A DNA stretch of 64,000 nucleotides from Spisula solida. Its lineage: Eukaryota > Mollusca > Bivalvia > Venerida > Mactridae. This document shows positions 49,901 to 59,033 of this stretch, in pieces (position 1 is the stretch's first letter; each line of letters begins with the position of its first letter). The stretch covers positions 33,686,148 through 33,750,147 of the forward strand of contig OX365959.1 of NCBI GenBank assembly GCA_947247005.1. The letters are read 5' to 3'. Below the pieces are notes generated by a model. It had not been told where the DNA came from, did not search any database, and worked only from the letters and a program-made list of their open reading frames with translations. Position numbers and translations under genes: made by a program.

Positions 49901-52900
49901 AAGAAAACCTTATTTCTATATAACAGGAAATATTCGCTGTGTTTTAACTTTCGCTTATCGCAATCAATTTCGTTGCATAAGCGAATTCGAGAAATTTGGA
50001 AAAGAACATGTACTAGTTTTTACCAAAATTTCGATTCCCCATGCATTCGTCTCCTATTTCGTTTGCTCGCGAATTCTGTGCACTGCAAACGTTCCAATTT
50101 ATAGTACTTAAAAGCGGTTTTAAAATCACTAACTGTATCGTATTTCGGATAGAACATTCACTTTAAAGGATTACTCAAGAAAAGTGCAAAACATGGTAAT
50201 TACAAAAGATTCAATTATTTGCAATTAAGCCTCTAGTTTTTATTATTCTTAAGTGTGTGTTACCATACATGACTAAAAGTGCATCTGGTAAAGGTAATTA
50301 GTGATAATTAGGTATGGTAGGTAGTCCGTTGGGAAATTTTACCTCCCTCCACAAATAAAGAGACAATAAAAAACAACCATGTCTTAAGTCTTAAGTAGCC
50401 GCATGTCTTAACATTGAGTTTGACATTCGGTATGTAAGTGAATGGTTCTAACCATGCCGTATCATGTGATGCACGGACCAACGTCGAGAAAACTTTAGAG
50501 GAATTGGCAAGGCATATACACGATTGTCATAAGACAACGCATGACGTTCATTTGGCCATTTCATAAAATACAAGATGGCTGCAGGAACATCGTAAGATTT
50601 CGTTTGTAGCTCGTGCGTTTTGTGACGAATTACGAAGCTCACAAAAGAAAGCTATCTTTCTTCCGACATTTAAGCATCGGTCTTCTGCAATTCCAATTGT
50701 ATAATCCCATTTAGCCTCCCTTCCACATTAGTTTCCCAGGATTTTGGCAGAACTCTATCGAAATCTGAATCCTTTTCATGGCTGTCTTATAACAACATTT
50801 ACTAGATTCCATGCCTACGAATAATTGAAAAATATATTTTTCGCCTTTCAAGTTTATTGGTTTCCTGTGAATGAGTGAACATTTCAACACTTATCTTATT
50901 TCCTCGGATCCTGTATTCAATAACTGACTTTCTATTATACGTCTATCGACTCCCAAGACTCGTTCATACTGTTCTATATATTTACATGTCATTGTTTGAC
51001 AGCATATGTTGATAGATATCATTCCACACAAATTGCCGAATGCTAGAGTTGTCTTGAACAATCGTTTAGTCTGACAGGCAGGATTATGGCTGACATTATT
51101 GCTGCTTCTGTCTAAACATATACTGCTGTTGTCATCACAGAGTTCAACTTTGTCTGGTAGCGCAATATTAAAACCTAGTACTATTCTTCGAAACACGTTT
51201 TGGGGGTACGCTGTCGAACTCCTTTCAGGGCAAACAACAATGATAGAAATGGAGATAGGCACCTTTGACACCACAACAGGAAAATAGGTGCAATGTTTTA
51301 ATCGGTTGGAATTCCAATGTTCTCTTTAGCTGAAGGCTGGATGGACTTTCAGAATTAACCGTTAGAAAATTAGTATGCGATATTTGGCTACAAGTGTATT
51401 GTTCGGTGACATTGATATGTTTCTTCGAAACAATTGGTACCTTAGAGATACAAACAAAATTTCCGGTTGTGGTTTTAACCAGTGTCAAGCAAGGGATTTA
51501 CGGACCCTCTTTTCAACATCATAATCCAACTTTCCACTTATACTGAATACGTCTCACTCTAGTTTAACTAATAATTACTCACTTACGTGGAGCGAAAAGT
51601 CCATATTTGACGCGATAACGCCTCGCGATGAGCAACATATAACATTTTGCGTTAGTCGTTTAAGGCTTTGTTTTGAGGGTTACCAGAAGGGATTCTTAGG
51701 AGAATTACCTTATAATTGGAAAACTGTGAAGAACGTATGTTGAGAATTAATGGCATCTAATAAAGACATAAGTTAATGGTTGACAGCCATGTTCGTTATT
51801 TGAGAGAAACTTAACGGAGTGTGTGACGCTGATTATGATAGATGGGCGATTTTTGATTACTTTATAAACATTCAATTCTCCCTGATTTTATCACCGTGAG
51901 GCATTGCTGGCAATGGAAAACAATATAAAGAAGTAGGCATTTGCGGTTTGCTTTTTCATTGCTTCTCTTTGTATGGAGAAAACAATATAATTGACACACA
52001 TTGTGTTCGGTCGGTATCACGTTTGTTATTCATATTATTATTATAAAATATAAATATAAAGGGTTTTATTGTCTGTTTCATTTTATGTTCGTGTGTTCAT
52101 TTTGTAGCTGATATGAAAGATATCAGTAGTATGTCATTTTCTTTATCAATCAAGGTCTTATACTCAAATTGATACATGTACAATGTACATCAAAATGGGT
52201 AAATGTCATACATGACAAAGGCAAATTATGTTTGCAAATTGAAGAAGTACTTTAACAAAGTTAACGACACAGACAAGCCACGTGGTGACTATAATGTTAC
52301 GTGACAATGATTCTCACACGTAGTGACCATTCCCTTAACGCGACTTTCTAAAAGAAAAAAGGTTCCCCAGTCTCTGTATTTGTCAAACCTTGTCCTTTGT
52401 TGATGCATTCATATATGAACCATTCTCGTAACACATTTTTTGGTCGAAATTATAACTACCAAAGGGTGAGAATATTTTAATGGTATATGTTCATGTGTAT
52501 ATTCGTAATACAAAAGTTAAGGACCCGGCATTGTGACGGGTTATGTTTAGCTACTTTGGGACTTGGCATATGAAACAGTAACCAAATACTAAAGTATAAC
52601 CAATCATATAAGTGGACTTCTTATTATTTTCAGCCAATGCCTCCAAACCATGTATAGTGAACGGCGTGAGCTATAAGGACGGGGATAAGTTCAAACCAGA
52701 ATGTTCACGACAATGTACGTGTCAGAACGGTAACTATGGATGTATCGATCTATGTCCTGATGAATTCCGTATACCGTCAAGTACGCATTGCAAGTAAGTC
52801 AAAGTAACGTGTACATGTATTTAATTTAGGGTCACCCCTATTGTCGGCCAAATTGGCTATTGTGACTTCTGCTTTCTGGGCACTTCCCGACTCCACCCAG

Positions 52901-55900
52901 CAATCCATTAACCCACTTGACACTATACACGGGAAGGTATTTGCTCTTCCTATTGCCCTCTGTATTCTGTATTCTTTGTCTCCACAGCCCTTATGGGCTA
53001 ACCGTGTTATACACGTCAAATAGTTTATAATTATCAACTCGCGACACTTCTTATAGTCTATTTACTGCTTGTATAAGACTTATTCGTAAGCATCGCGGAT
53101 GTAGCTTTGTTTTTAATAACATTTAATAATTGAAGGTGCCTATACCTTTCAGTATGCGAAGTGTGCAATAATCTTCTACACTGGAACTCAACACCCTGAA
53201 TCCTCAGTGTCTCTGTTTTGGTAACTTTACGATGATGTATTAGTTTCGTGCAGTCAATGATTGCGCACACCTTCTCGTCTTCGTTGAGCGAGTCCCATGT
53301 ATTTGGTACTAAGTTATCGACCATATACCGAATGTCAGCAATAATAGGTTTACGGATCTCTGACATTAAGGAACAGTTCAGAATGAAGTGAGTCATAGTT
53401 TCTGGAGCTTCATCACACAGAAGGCAGGTGGGATCAATACTGAACTGATGTGTGCATCGAATGGCTCGTGACTCGGGGTAGGAGGTCAAGGGGAGACCGG
53501 AGACCATCTGACACAGAACAGTAGAAGTAGTACTGGATAGTAAATAGCTAACAGATGGGAAACGGAGCCCAGAGGAAAGGACAAAACTGAATCGAGAAAT
53601 ATTGCGCATTTCAAATACCGGCAACCAGTGCATTGGTAGGCCTACATTGTGGCACATTCGTTTCATATTGTTTCATGAACGATTGTTAGTGTATGTGTTA
53701 AAATTGGTTGAAAAACGGCACTAAATCTGATTCAACCAGTGTTAAAGACTTGATTGATTTATTTCAGGAGTCCACGTCTAGAAGAGGTGGATGGACAATG
53801 TTGCAAACAATGGACGTGTGATGTACAACCTCCGAAACGTCAACGTGATAACGGTGGTGGTATGAGTCCCAGACATATTGGTGATGCTCTTGTACCAATG
53901 GCATTAAAATCGTATGCAAAACATGGTGCGTAATTGGCGAGTTGTGTACATTATGTTCTATCGATATTTGGTACAATGTAAATGTATGTAAAGTCCGTTT
54001 ATTCAGGTCTGTCACTAGTGTACAAACATTGCAATGTCATAACATAGTATTTCTATTGTTTTAAACATTTTTATTGGAGAAAAGGCAGTGAAAAACAATA
54101 CCTTATTCACTAAGTTACATACTGATACGCATAATATATATCAGAACAAGACATAAATAAGAGAAATTGCAATGCTTATGTACACAATGTTATGTAAATC
54201 GATATATACTAATTATTTATGTCGATTATGGAATACGTACAACTCTTTTTAATCACTCTTGACTCCTTATTACGCTGTACTATTTCGTCTTCAACATGAC
54301 TGGGTCACGGAGCGAATGCCGACCTCCTCACAATCAGATACTTTGTTTACCAGAAGTATGTAGAATTGAGTCTACACAAGGTGATCAGATAACATCCGTA
54401 TTTGTTATAAAATGAAACTGGTATATAACGAACGAGTGAAACCCTTGTTAGAGGTGTGGCCTCCGTAGCTCAATGGTTAGTGCGCTTGCCGTCTAATCTA
54501 GCGACCCGGGTTCAAATTTGGATGGAGGCACACATATGGCCGCCAAGTTGGAGCAGAAAGCTAACTGGCAAATAAAGGCTATTCTCGGCAATACTTTAAA
54601 ACAATACTTGCTACATCAACGAACACGATACCGGTATAATATATCCTACTCTTGTTGGAAACCGGTATAATATATCCTACTCTTGTTGGAAACCGGTATA
54701 ATATATCCTACTTTTGTTGGAAACCGGTATAATATATCCTACTCTTGTTGGAAACCGGTATAATATATCCTACTCTTGTTGGAAACCGGTATAATATATT
54801 CTACTCTTGTTGGAAACCGGTATAATATGTCCTACTCTTGTTGGAAACCGGTATAATATATCCTACTCTTGTTGGAAACCGGTATAATATATCCTACTCT
54901 TGTTGGAAACCGGTATAATATATCCTACTCTTGTTGGAAATGGCGTAGCACAAAAAAGTAAACAGTGTCTCTATAAAAACAACTATAGCTTCTATCATAA
55001 TAAGTATATGAACAATATTCCTTTTGCATTGTGCTTCAATATGATTATTCTTTTAAGTTATGGAAAGACTCAGAATCAATATTTTTGTCAAACTAGCAGA
55101 TTTTCCTGGACACGCGAACTTAAATATATTCTTATAAAGCTAAGTCACTTGGGAAAAGTGTATCAAATATATATTTGTTTTGGTCACGTAATCACATTCC
55201 CATTTGATATTAGAGTCACGTTTGTTTGTTTGTTTGTTTGTTTGATACAAACACTAGGGCTAAACTCAAAAGTCACGTACGTATAATTGTTCAATGCAAA
55301 TAGGAAGATCTGAACAACAGCTCAGAACTTTCATCTGCCAAACTTAGCTAGAACGTTATTAACATTTACGATTAACGCATTAGGCACTGGAATCACGTAT
55401 GTTTAATTGTTTCATACAAACAGTAGGGCTAAACTTAAAACTAAGACAACAAATCAGAAGGCCTTGATAACGTAAAATGTTACAATTAACGTCCACAGCA
55501 GACAAATACTTGTAGTGTTACTGTTATTGTTTCTACACAAATACATTTATAATCATATTTCATAAATCGTGATATTCCTAGTTTGAGGTCGTCTATGAAA
55601 ACATTGATATTTGATATATGTTTGTCTTAATCAAATAAACATCACTTATCCACTAGTGTTGCAAGATACTGTTATATTATATTTATAGTTTGGGGAAAAG
55701 TGTCATCGCTTTTGGGATGAAATTCATCGCATTACCAAATGGCCAATTCCATCCGTATTATTAGATAATAAGACAGGTAGCAACTCATGCGATACTTAAA
55801 ACCCTTCTTCGTGTAATATAAATTATGCAAACATAATTCTAAACAAAGGACGTGACCTCATTGATCATGTTGACGTCTTATTTGGAATTTGAAATGCACA

Positions 55901-58332
55901 AATGTTCATCTCTTTGATATTGCGTCAAAAATACATGAATACAAATCGAGGGCTCAGTGCAAAACTATTGTACATGTCTATATAAATTGATGTAATTACC
56001 ATAGTTTTGCGCCGAGCCCACGAAATATGTTACAACATTTAACTTAAAACGTGTTATGTACAGTACTGCCTCTCAAAGGCGGTCCTCGGAAGAAATAAAA
56101 ATAACACCAGTGTTCCATTTTGCTTTACGTATACATCATTCAACAAACTTATCGCTCATGCCATCATATTAATGAATCAGGGCTCAAATATTCTCAAAAT
56201 GCAAGTGGATAAAATCATCACTTGCTATTTTTGCAAGTTCAGATGATATCTATGGTCTCACGTCGCATAAAAATGCCAACAAACTTCAATTGAGATTTCA
56301 GGGCATCCAGTATAACATGAATTACAGGTCTACAAACAATAACTCTAACTATGTTACATTTCTATAATACAGGTTTAAGGATATTGTAACGTTTTTAATG
56401 GAACATCTAAATTTGCCCGTAGATTTTCTGATTTAGCTAGTTAGAAAAAAAGCTACTTGCTAAAATTTTAGCCCTGTCAATGCGATCATTATCTAACTTG
56501 TTCTTCATTCAACCTAATGCATGTAATATACATTGTCAGCTGCTTCATCTTTGTGCATTCTGGTCACATTGCAATAAATAATAGTAACTCGTGTTCGCTT
56601 ATTTCCGGAGAAAACGAAAATATCCGTTTTTCATTATTGCATCTTTTGTTCTGTACATCATGTACATTTAACTTAGATAACATCCTGACGACAGCTTTAT
56701 TTAGACCCAAGGACTAATCTACCTTAACAAGCGTCTACAGTTCACCAGGTGGTCTTGAAACCGGACGTTTCTATAGTGATCAAAGACAATTTTTAAAGTC
56801 TCTGCAACTTCCGTCATACTAGTAGGTGGAGAGTGTTCTGTTCTTACCCTCTCGAGAGACTAACTATGCTAAGATTCTTAATTATCTAGCTGATTAAGGA
56901 AGGTGTGAGATTCACGACTGACAAATGGATCTGTCATTATAACAGCAGTGCTTCTATAAACCTGACCGATACACTTCCGCTTCAGATGGACAGGAATAAG
57001 CGACTTTAGGTTGTTTGGTCTGTGGTTTTAGCCTTACGATCATAGTATCTACACCATGTTTCAATGTTCCGGTTGGAGGTTGTGGTGAGTTTAACCGAAC
57101 ATTTGTCAAACGAAAGTCAACGGGTCACGACGTAATTAATGCGGTAGTAACGCAAGGGTAGTGAATTGCGACGTTCCACAGTGTAGCTAAACGTTTTCCA
57201 ATTGGAAACAACAATTACCCTACGCAGTGAACGCAATGGTAACGTAATGAGCTAGCGTATAAGTTAGTTACCTTGCGTTGGCATTGCGTTGAGTTCCCGT
57301 TAGCCTCCGCTAGCCCCTTGTGTCAAATTCACCACTACCGCCAGAGTTTCAGCAGGAGTTTGCGAACAGAGTCCACCTTGGACTTACAGTAATTATATAC
57401 ATAAATCTAGATTTATTCAAATGCATTTTTTATGTATTTATTTCAGCAAATTACTATTCGAACTACTACCAGAACACACAACCCCACCCATCGGCCTGCA
57501 AGGTTAAATCTGGTAAATGGAATGCATGTTCCAAGTCATGTGATGTGGGCGTGTCTACCAGACTAGTCACCAATAGCACGTGCCATGAGTTCAAAGAAAC
57601 CCGTCTATGTCAACTTCGTCCATGCAACACACGTATCCCAGCAATGGTACGTTAATTGCTTTTATGATTGATCTAAAATAACGTAAATGTCCTGTCGAGC
57701 ATATATAAAGGAGTGGGTAAGATGACGAAATCGCCACATAATTTGTTTTAAAAGTTGTCGGTTATCATGTTTGAGTTACTGCAAAAATAATTATTGCTCC
57801 CAGAAAGCTGCTTTCTTTTCACAATAAGTATTTGAAATAGTTTGCATGTCTTCATTGTCATCCATCAAAATTCAAACCTCAATTTGTTGTGAAAAGATGT
57901 TACTGACCAACTAGTTCTTGAGTAATTTAGGTACTAGTATGCAGGACAATTGTACGCGTAGTTCATAGAATTACAACAAAGGCAAATTGGACGTAATTGC
58001 GAATTAAGAAACTGTAAAAGAAAATAATAATCTATTTCATGTCAAAGACGGATGAAAAATGTACGCCTACAGCTCGGTTACCAGGAAAGCATCGCTTAAG
58101 ATACGAAGATTGTGTCAGCATGAAACAATGGAATCTCAAATTTTGCACCAACTGCAAGCGACGTCGGCGTTGCTTTCCGAAGAGTGAGAGCACGAGGGAA
58201 CTTGAGTTCCAGTGTGGAGATGGACGCAGAGAGACTTTCTCCGTAATGTGGATTAAGAGCTGTGCTTGTGAAAAACAGCGTCATGGCAACGGACCAACCA
58301 AAAACAAAAGACATAGAAAACCACGTGGCTAA
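40769..58332 (+). CDS. CCN-like: CCN-family matricellular protein gene (five exons visible, signal-peptide exon unassigned)
   Basis: CCN proteins are secreted, matrix-associated regulators that bind integrins, heparan sulfate and growth factors. Seen here: exons 40769-40973, 52634-52793, 53768-53925, 57447-57646 and 58048-58332 join with phases 1, 2, 1 and 0 and total 1008 nt, which is 335 codons plus stop. Domain order is IGFBP (12 Cys), VWC (10 Cys), TSP1 (6 Cys) and CT cystine knot (8 of the usual 10 Cys), the full four-module plan. With a signal peptide of about 20 residues the protein would be about 355 aa, normal for the family. Introns are about 11.7 kb, 1.0 kb, 3.5 kb and 0.4 kb. Unusual features are two missing cysteines in the CT domain and an array of CRE palindromes just after the stop. 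I cannot say which vertebrate CCN it corresponds to; a single ancestral-type invertebrate CCN is likely. Confidence 0.92.
41886..42829. mobile_element. Inverted-repeat DNA element (Tigger/pogo-like ends) in CCN intron
   Basis: The left end TATAGTCCGTTTGCGACGAG, then GCTGGACCCCCATAAA, is mirrored at the right end TTTATGGGGGTCCAGCCTAG, then TCGCCGGACTATA. The similarity continues into AAATATCTT. Weaker matching continues outward (ACCTCGGTTATA near 42,848 and CTCGGTTATAT near 41,859), which resembles pogo/Tigger-type termini. There is no transposase ORF. It contains a complete smaller MITE. Confidence 0.7.
42167..42363. mobile_element. MITE nested inside the 41,886-42,829 element
   Basis: Its arms are about 50 bp: CAATGGGGATAACGTATAGA at the left and TCTATACGTTATCCCCATTG at the right. 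Both arms continue through GTGATACCC/GGGTATCAC and TTTTTCGACAG/CTGTCGAAAAA. ATATA stands immediately outside each end (42162-42166 and 42364-42368), a probable target duplication. Confidence 0.8.
42830..44690. other. CCN intron sequence, nothing recognised apart from small palindromes
   Basis: Apart from the C13 run, there is a 19-base near-palindrome GTGTGGCGTAACGCCACAC at 43,934-43,952. Short frames at 44,079-44,700 have no known motif. Confidence 0.4.
43266..43278. repeat. C13 homopolymer in CCN intron
   Basis: A run of 13 C between ACGTA and TGACCTCCC. Confidence 0.9.
44698..45600. repeat. Direct duplication of ~190 bp (44,698-44,890 and 45,400-45,590)
   Basis: Both copies contain GGGAGAGAACTTGGGTTGG, AAGAGTCGAA, CGTTTTAAA and TATTTACAA followed by GAAATACC. 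The copies are about 700 bases apart, and the second abuts the tandem array at 45,618. Confidence 0.6.
45618..46715 (+). repeat. ~72-bp tandem array (about 15 units)
   Basis: The unit contains TTTTCTACAGCGGTCAACCC, TGAAATATCTATTTAAGG and TCTCTGACAGGGGTCGGTTA. Open frames at 45,294-45,830 and 46,231-46,815 (plus) and 46,248-46,802 (minus) are created by the repeat. Confidence 0.8.
46814..47370 (+). repeat. ~151-bp tandem array (four units)
   Basis: Units start near 46,814, 46,964, 47,115 and 47,266 with ACCAATCTT followed by TTTGGCATGAATGTT. They contain GGTTCCTATCTCAAAGGTCA and CAGTTGGAGGTCAA. The last unit is shortened. Confidence 0.75.
47371..47939. other. CCN intron sequence, nothing recognised
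   Basis: A short stretch between two arrays. Overlapping frames at 47,529-48,034 show no known motif. Confidence 0.35.
48018..48043. repeat. Perfect 26-bp palindrome
   Basis: CCACGCACGTTAA is followed immediately by its exact reverse complement. A related palindrome is at 63,600-63,628. Confidence 0.9.
48155..48276. mobile_element. Hairpin with ~55-bp arms (TCGTGCTATAACATCTGCAG)
   Basis: TTTTCGTGCTATAACATCTG, then CAGAGTCCC, is mirrored by GGGACTCTGCAG and ATGTTATAGCACGAAAA. The arms close over GGTTGGTGCC/GGCACCAAC around a CCCGTTAGGG centre. It may form a long stem as DNA or RNA. Confidence 0.75.
49070..49812 (+). repeat. 39-bp minisatellite, 19 nearly identical units
   Basis: The unit is TTGATTGTTTGGAGCTGATG followed by TGTAGGAGAATATCATTGG, 39 bp or 13 codons, so frames stay open across the whole array on both strands (49,078-49,890 plus; 49,028-49,831 minus). 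Units are identical except for one G/T site that changes Asp to Tyr in the plus frame. There is no evidence that it is translated. Confidence 0.95.
49813..50890. other. CCN intron sequence, nothing recognised
   Basis: No gene or array was seen. The short frame 49,887-50,111 has no known motif. Confidence 0.4.
50891..51488 (-). other. Two overlapping antisense ORFs of unknown nature (cysteine-containing)
   Basis: Minus-strand frames of 87 (51,488-51,225) and 127 codons (51,274-50,891) overlap by 50 bases in different frames. Both carry an SKVPI word near their starts. The second holds several cysteines (VELCDDNSSICLD, NPACQTKRLF, GNLCGM, NICCQTMTC). This could be a frameshifted old exon or mere chance. 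I recognise no family. It lies within the large CCN intron. Confidence 0.2.
51489..52633. other. CCN intron sequence, nothing recognised
   Basis: AT-rich, no array or inverted repeat noticed. It ends in the acceptor of the first VWC exon. Confidence 0.4.
52634..52793 (+). CDS. CCN exon: first part of VWC domain
   Basis: The acceptor is TTATTTTCAG at 52633. The first two bases complete an alanine codon with the G left by the IGFBP exon. The translation includes CIVNGVSYKDGDKF, then CTCQNGNYGC, the standard start of a von Willebrand factor C module. The donor is AA|GTAAGT, leaving phase 2. Seven of the ten VWC cysteines are in this exon. Confidence 0.92.
53058..53666 (-). pseudogene. Antisense LINE reverse-transcriptase C-terminal fragment in a CCN intron
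   Basis: A 202-residue open frame on the minus strand contains CLLCDEAPETMTHFILNC, a zinc-knuckle-like motif (C-x2-C-x8-H-x4-C) found near the C-terminus of many APE-type LINE reverse transcriptases. It also has IRCTHQFSIDPT just before it. It lies wholly inside the 1-kb intron that splits the VWC domain, antisense to the gene. It is unusually intact for a fossil (no stop in about 200 codons), so the insertion may be fairly recent. The 3' UTR probably runs down to about 52,800. Confidence 0.65.
53768..53925 (+). CDS. CCN exon: end of VWC domain and hinge
   Basis: The acceptor is GATTTATTTCAG at 53767. The first base completes a lysine codon. The exon reads SPRLEEVDGQCCKQWTCD, the conserved end of the VWC module with its last three cysteines. 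A cysteine-free stretch of about 35 residues follows, basic at first (PPKRQRDNGGG), corresponding to the variable hinge of CCN proteins. The donor is CATG|GTGCGT, phase 1. Confidence 0.9.
53926..54458. other. CCN intron sequence, nothing recognised
   Basis: The minus-strand frame 53,764-54,015 is the antisense shadow of the second VWC exon. Nothing else was seen. Confidence 0.5.
54459..54610 (+). mobile_element. tRNA-derived SINE or tRNA pseudogene
   Basis: The first 71 bases look like a tRNA: acceptor GCCTCCG pairs with TGGAGGC, the A box is TAGCTCAATGGTTA and the B box GGTTCAAATTT is slightly off consensus. The anticodon arm has mismatches and no clean 7-base loop, and the T stem relies on three G-U pairs, so a functional tRNA is unlikely. 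The following GAGCAGAAAGCTAACTGGC and AATAAAGGCTATTCTCGGC would be the SINE body. The tail boundary is uncertain, because the 31-bp array begins 20 bases later. Confidence 0.5.
54631..54940 (+). repeat. 31-bp minisatellite, ten units
   Basis: The unit is CCGGTATAATATATCCTACT followed by CTTGTTGGAAA. There are ten head-to-tail copies with only three substitutions seen. It lies in the intron before the TSP1 exon. The frame 54,900-55,286 starts in the last unit and is not a credible gene. Confidence 0.95.
55221..55244 (+). repeat. (TTTG)6 microsatellite
   Basis: Six TTTG units. The flanking sequence (AGTCACGT, then ATACAAACACTAGGGCTAAA) is partly duplicated at about 55,390-55,440. Confidence 0.9.
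55950..56019. repeat. 70-bp inverted repeat
   Basis: GGGCTCAGTGCAAAACTAT and ATAGTTTTGCGCCGAGCCC are inverted with one mismatch around a 32-base centre. It is probably a small MITE in the CCN intron. Confidence 0.65.
56020..57446. other. CCN intron sequence, nothing recognised
   Basis: It ends with the acceptor of the TSP1 exon. The GTAACGCAATG-type words near 57,130-57,290 are mildly repetitive. No gene was seen. Confidence 0.4.
57447..57646 (+). CDS. CCN exon: TSP1 domain
   Basis: The acceptor is TATTTATTTCAG at 57446, completing an alanine codon. A Tyr/Asn-rich start (NYYSNYYQN) extends the hinge. It is followed by a thrombospondin type 1 module: WNACSKSCDVGVSTR, then TRLCQLRPC, six cysteines in all. 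The usual CG after the second cysteine pair reads CD. The exon ends in phase 0 at ATG|GTACGT. Confidence 0.91.
58048..58332 (+). CDS. CCN last exon: C-terminal cystine-knot (CT) domain
   Basis: It encodes 94 residues and the TAA stop at 58330-58332. The proposed acceptor is the AG at 58046-58047. The tract before it is weak, and an in-frame TAA at 58015-58017 limits how far upstream the exon can begin. Recognisable pieces are KCTPTARLPG, DCVSMKQW, KFCTNCKRRRRCFP, FQCGDGRRE and WIKSCACEKQ. Eight cysteines are present where the family has ten. The tail is basic (KNKRHRKPRG), compatible with heparin binding. Confidence 0.9.
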   Translation, partial: TDEKCTPTARLPGKHRLRYEDCVSMKQWNLKFCTNCKRRRRCFPKSESTRELEFQCGDGRRETFSVMWIKSCACEKQRHGNGPTKNKRHRKPRG

Positions 58333-58401
58333 TTGTACAATGACCTTGACCTATGTGGATATATAGTGTAGAGACGTCAAACAATGATTGAAGACAAACT
58401 A

Positions 58402-59012
58402 TCCACGATCAATTATCAATAGTACTGGTATTTATAATGAAGTATGACGTCAGTTATCAATATTACTGGTATTTATTATTAATGAAGTATGACATCATTT
58501 ATCGATATTACTGGTATTTATAATGAAGTATGGCGTCATTTATCAATATTACTGGTGTTTATAATGAAGTATGACGTCAGTTACCAATATTACTGGTATT
58601 TATAATGAAGTATGACATCATTTATCGATATTACTGGTATTTATAATGAAGTATGACGTCAGTTATCAATATTACTGGTATTTATAATGAAGTATTACGT
58701 CATTTATCAATATTACTGGTATTTATAATGAAGTATGACGTCAGTTATCAATATTACTGGTATTTATTATTAATGAAGTATGACATCATTTATCGATATT
58801 ACTGGTATTTATAATGAAGTATGACGTCAGTTATCAATATTACTGGTATTTATAATGAAGTATGACATCATTTATCGATATTACTGGTATTTATAATGAA
58901 GTATGACGTCAGTTATCAATATTACTGGTATTTATAATGAAGTATTACGTCATTTATCAATATTACTGGTATTTATAATGAAGTATGACGTCAGACTATC
59001 AGTATTACTGGT
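58402..59012 (+). repeat. 41-bp array downstream of CCN stop, with CRE palindromes
   Basis: About 15 units start with TATGACGTCAGTTATCAATA and continue TTACTGGTATTTATAATGAAG. Variants are A (TGACGTCA, units at 58443, 58570, 58652, 58734, 58820, 58902 and 58984), B (TGACATCA with TATCGATA, at 58488, 58611, 58779 and 58861) and C (TTACGTCA or GGCGTCA, at 58529, 58693 and 58943). Two units carry a 4-base TTAT expansion. It starts about 70 bases after the stop codon and probably lies in the 3' UTR or just beyond it. TGACGTCA is the full CREB/ATF palindrome. Confidence 0.9.
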
Positions 59013-59033
59013 ATATATATAACTTTGCATATA

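Noticed and set aside
54459..54530. Functional tRNA gene
   Set aside because: The anticodon arm does not pair cleanly, the loop size is unclear and the T stem is weak; a SINE head or pseudogene fits better.
58096..58314. Minus-strand ORF opposite the CT exon
   Set aside because: Antisense shadow of a recognised coding exon.
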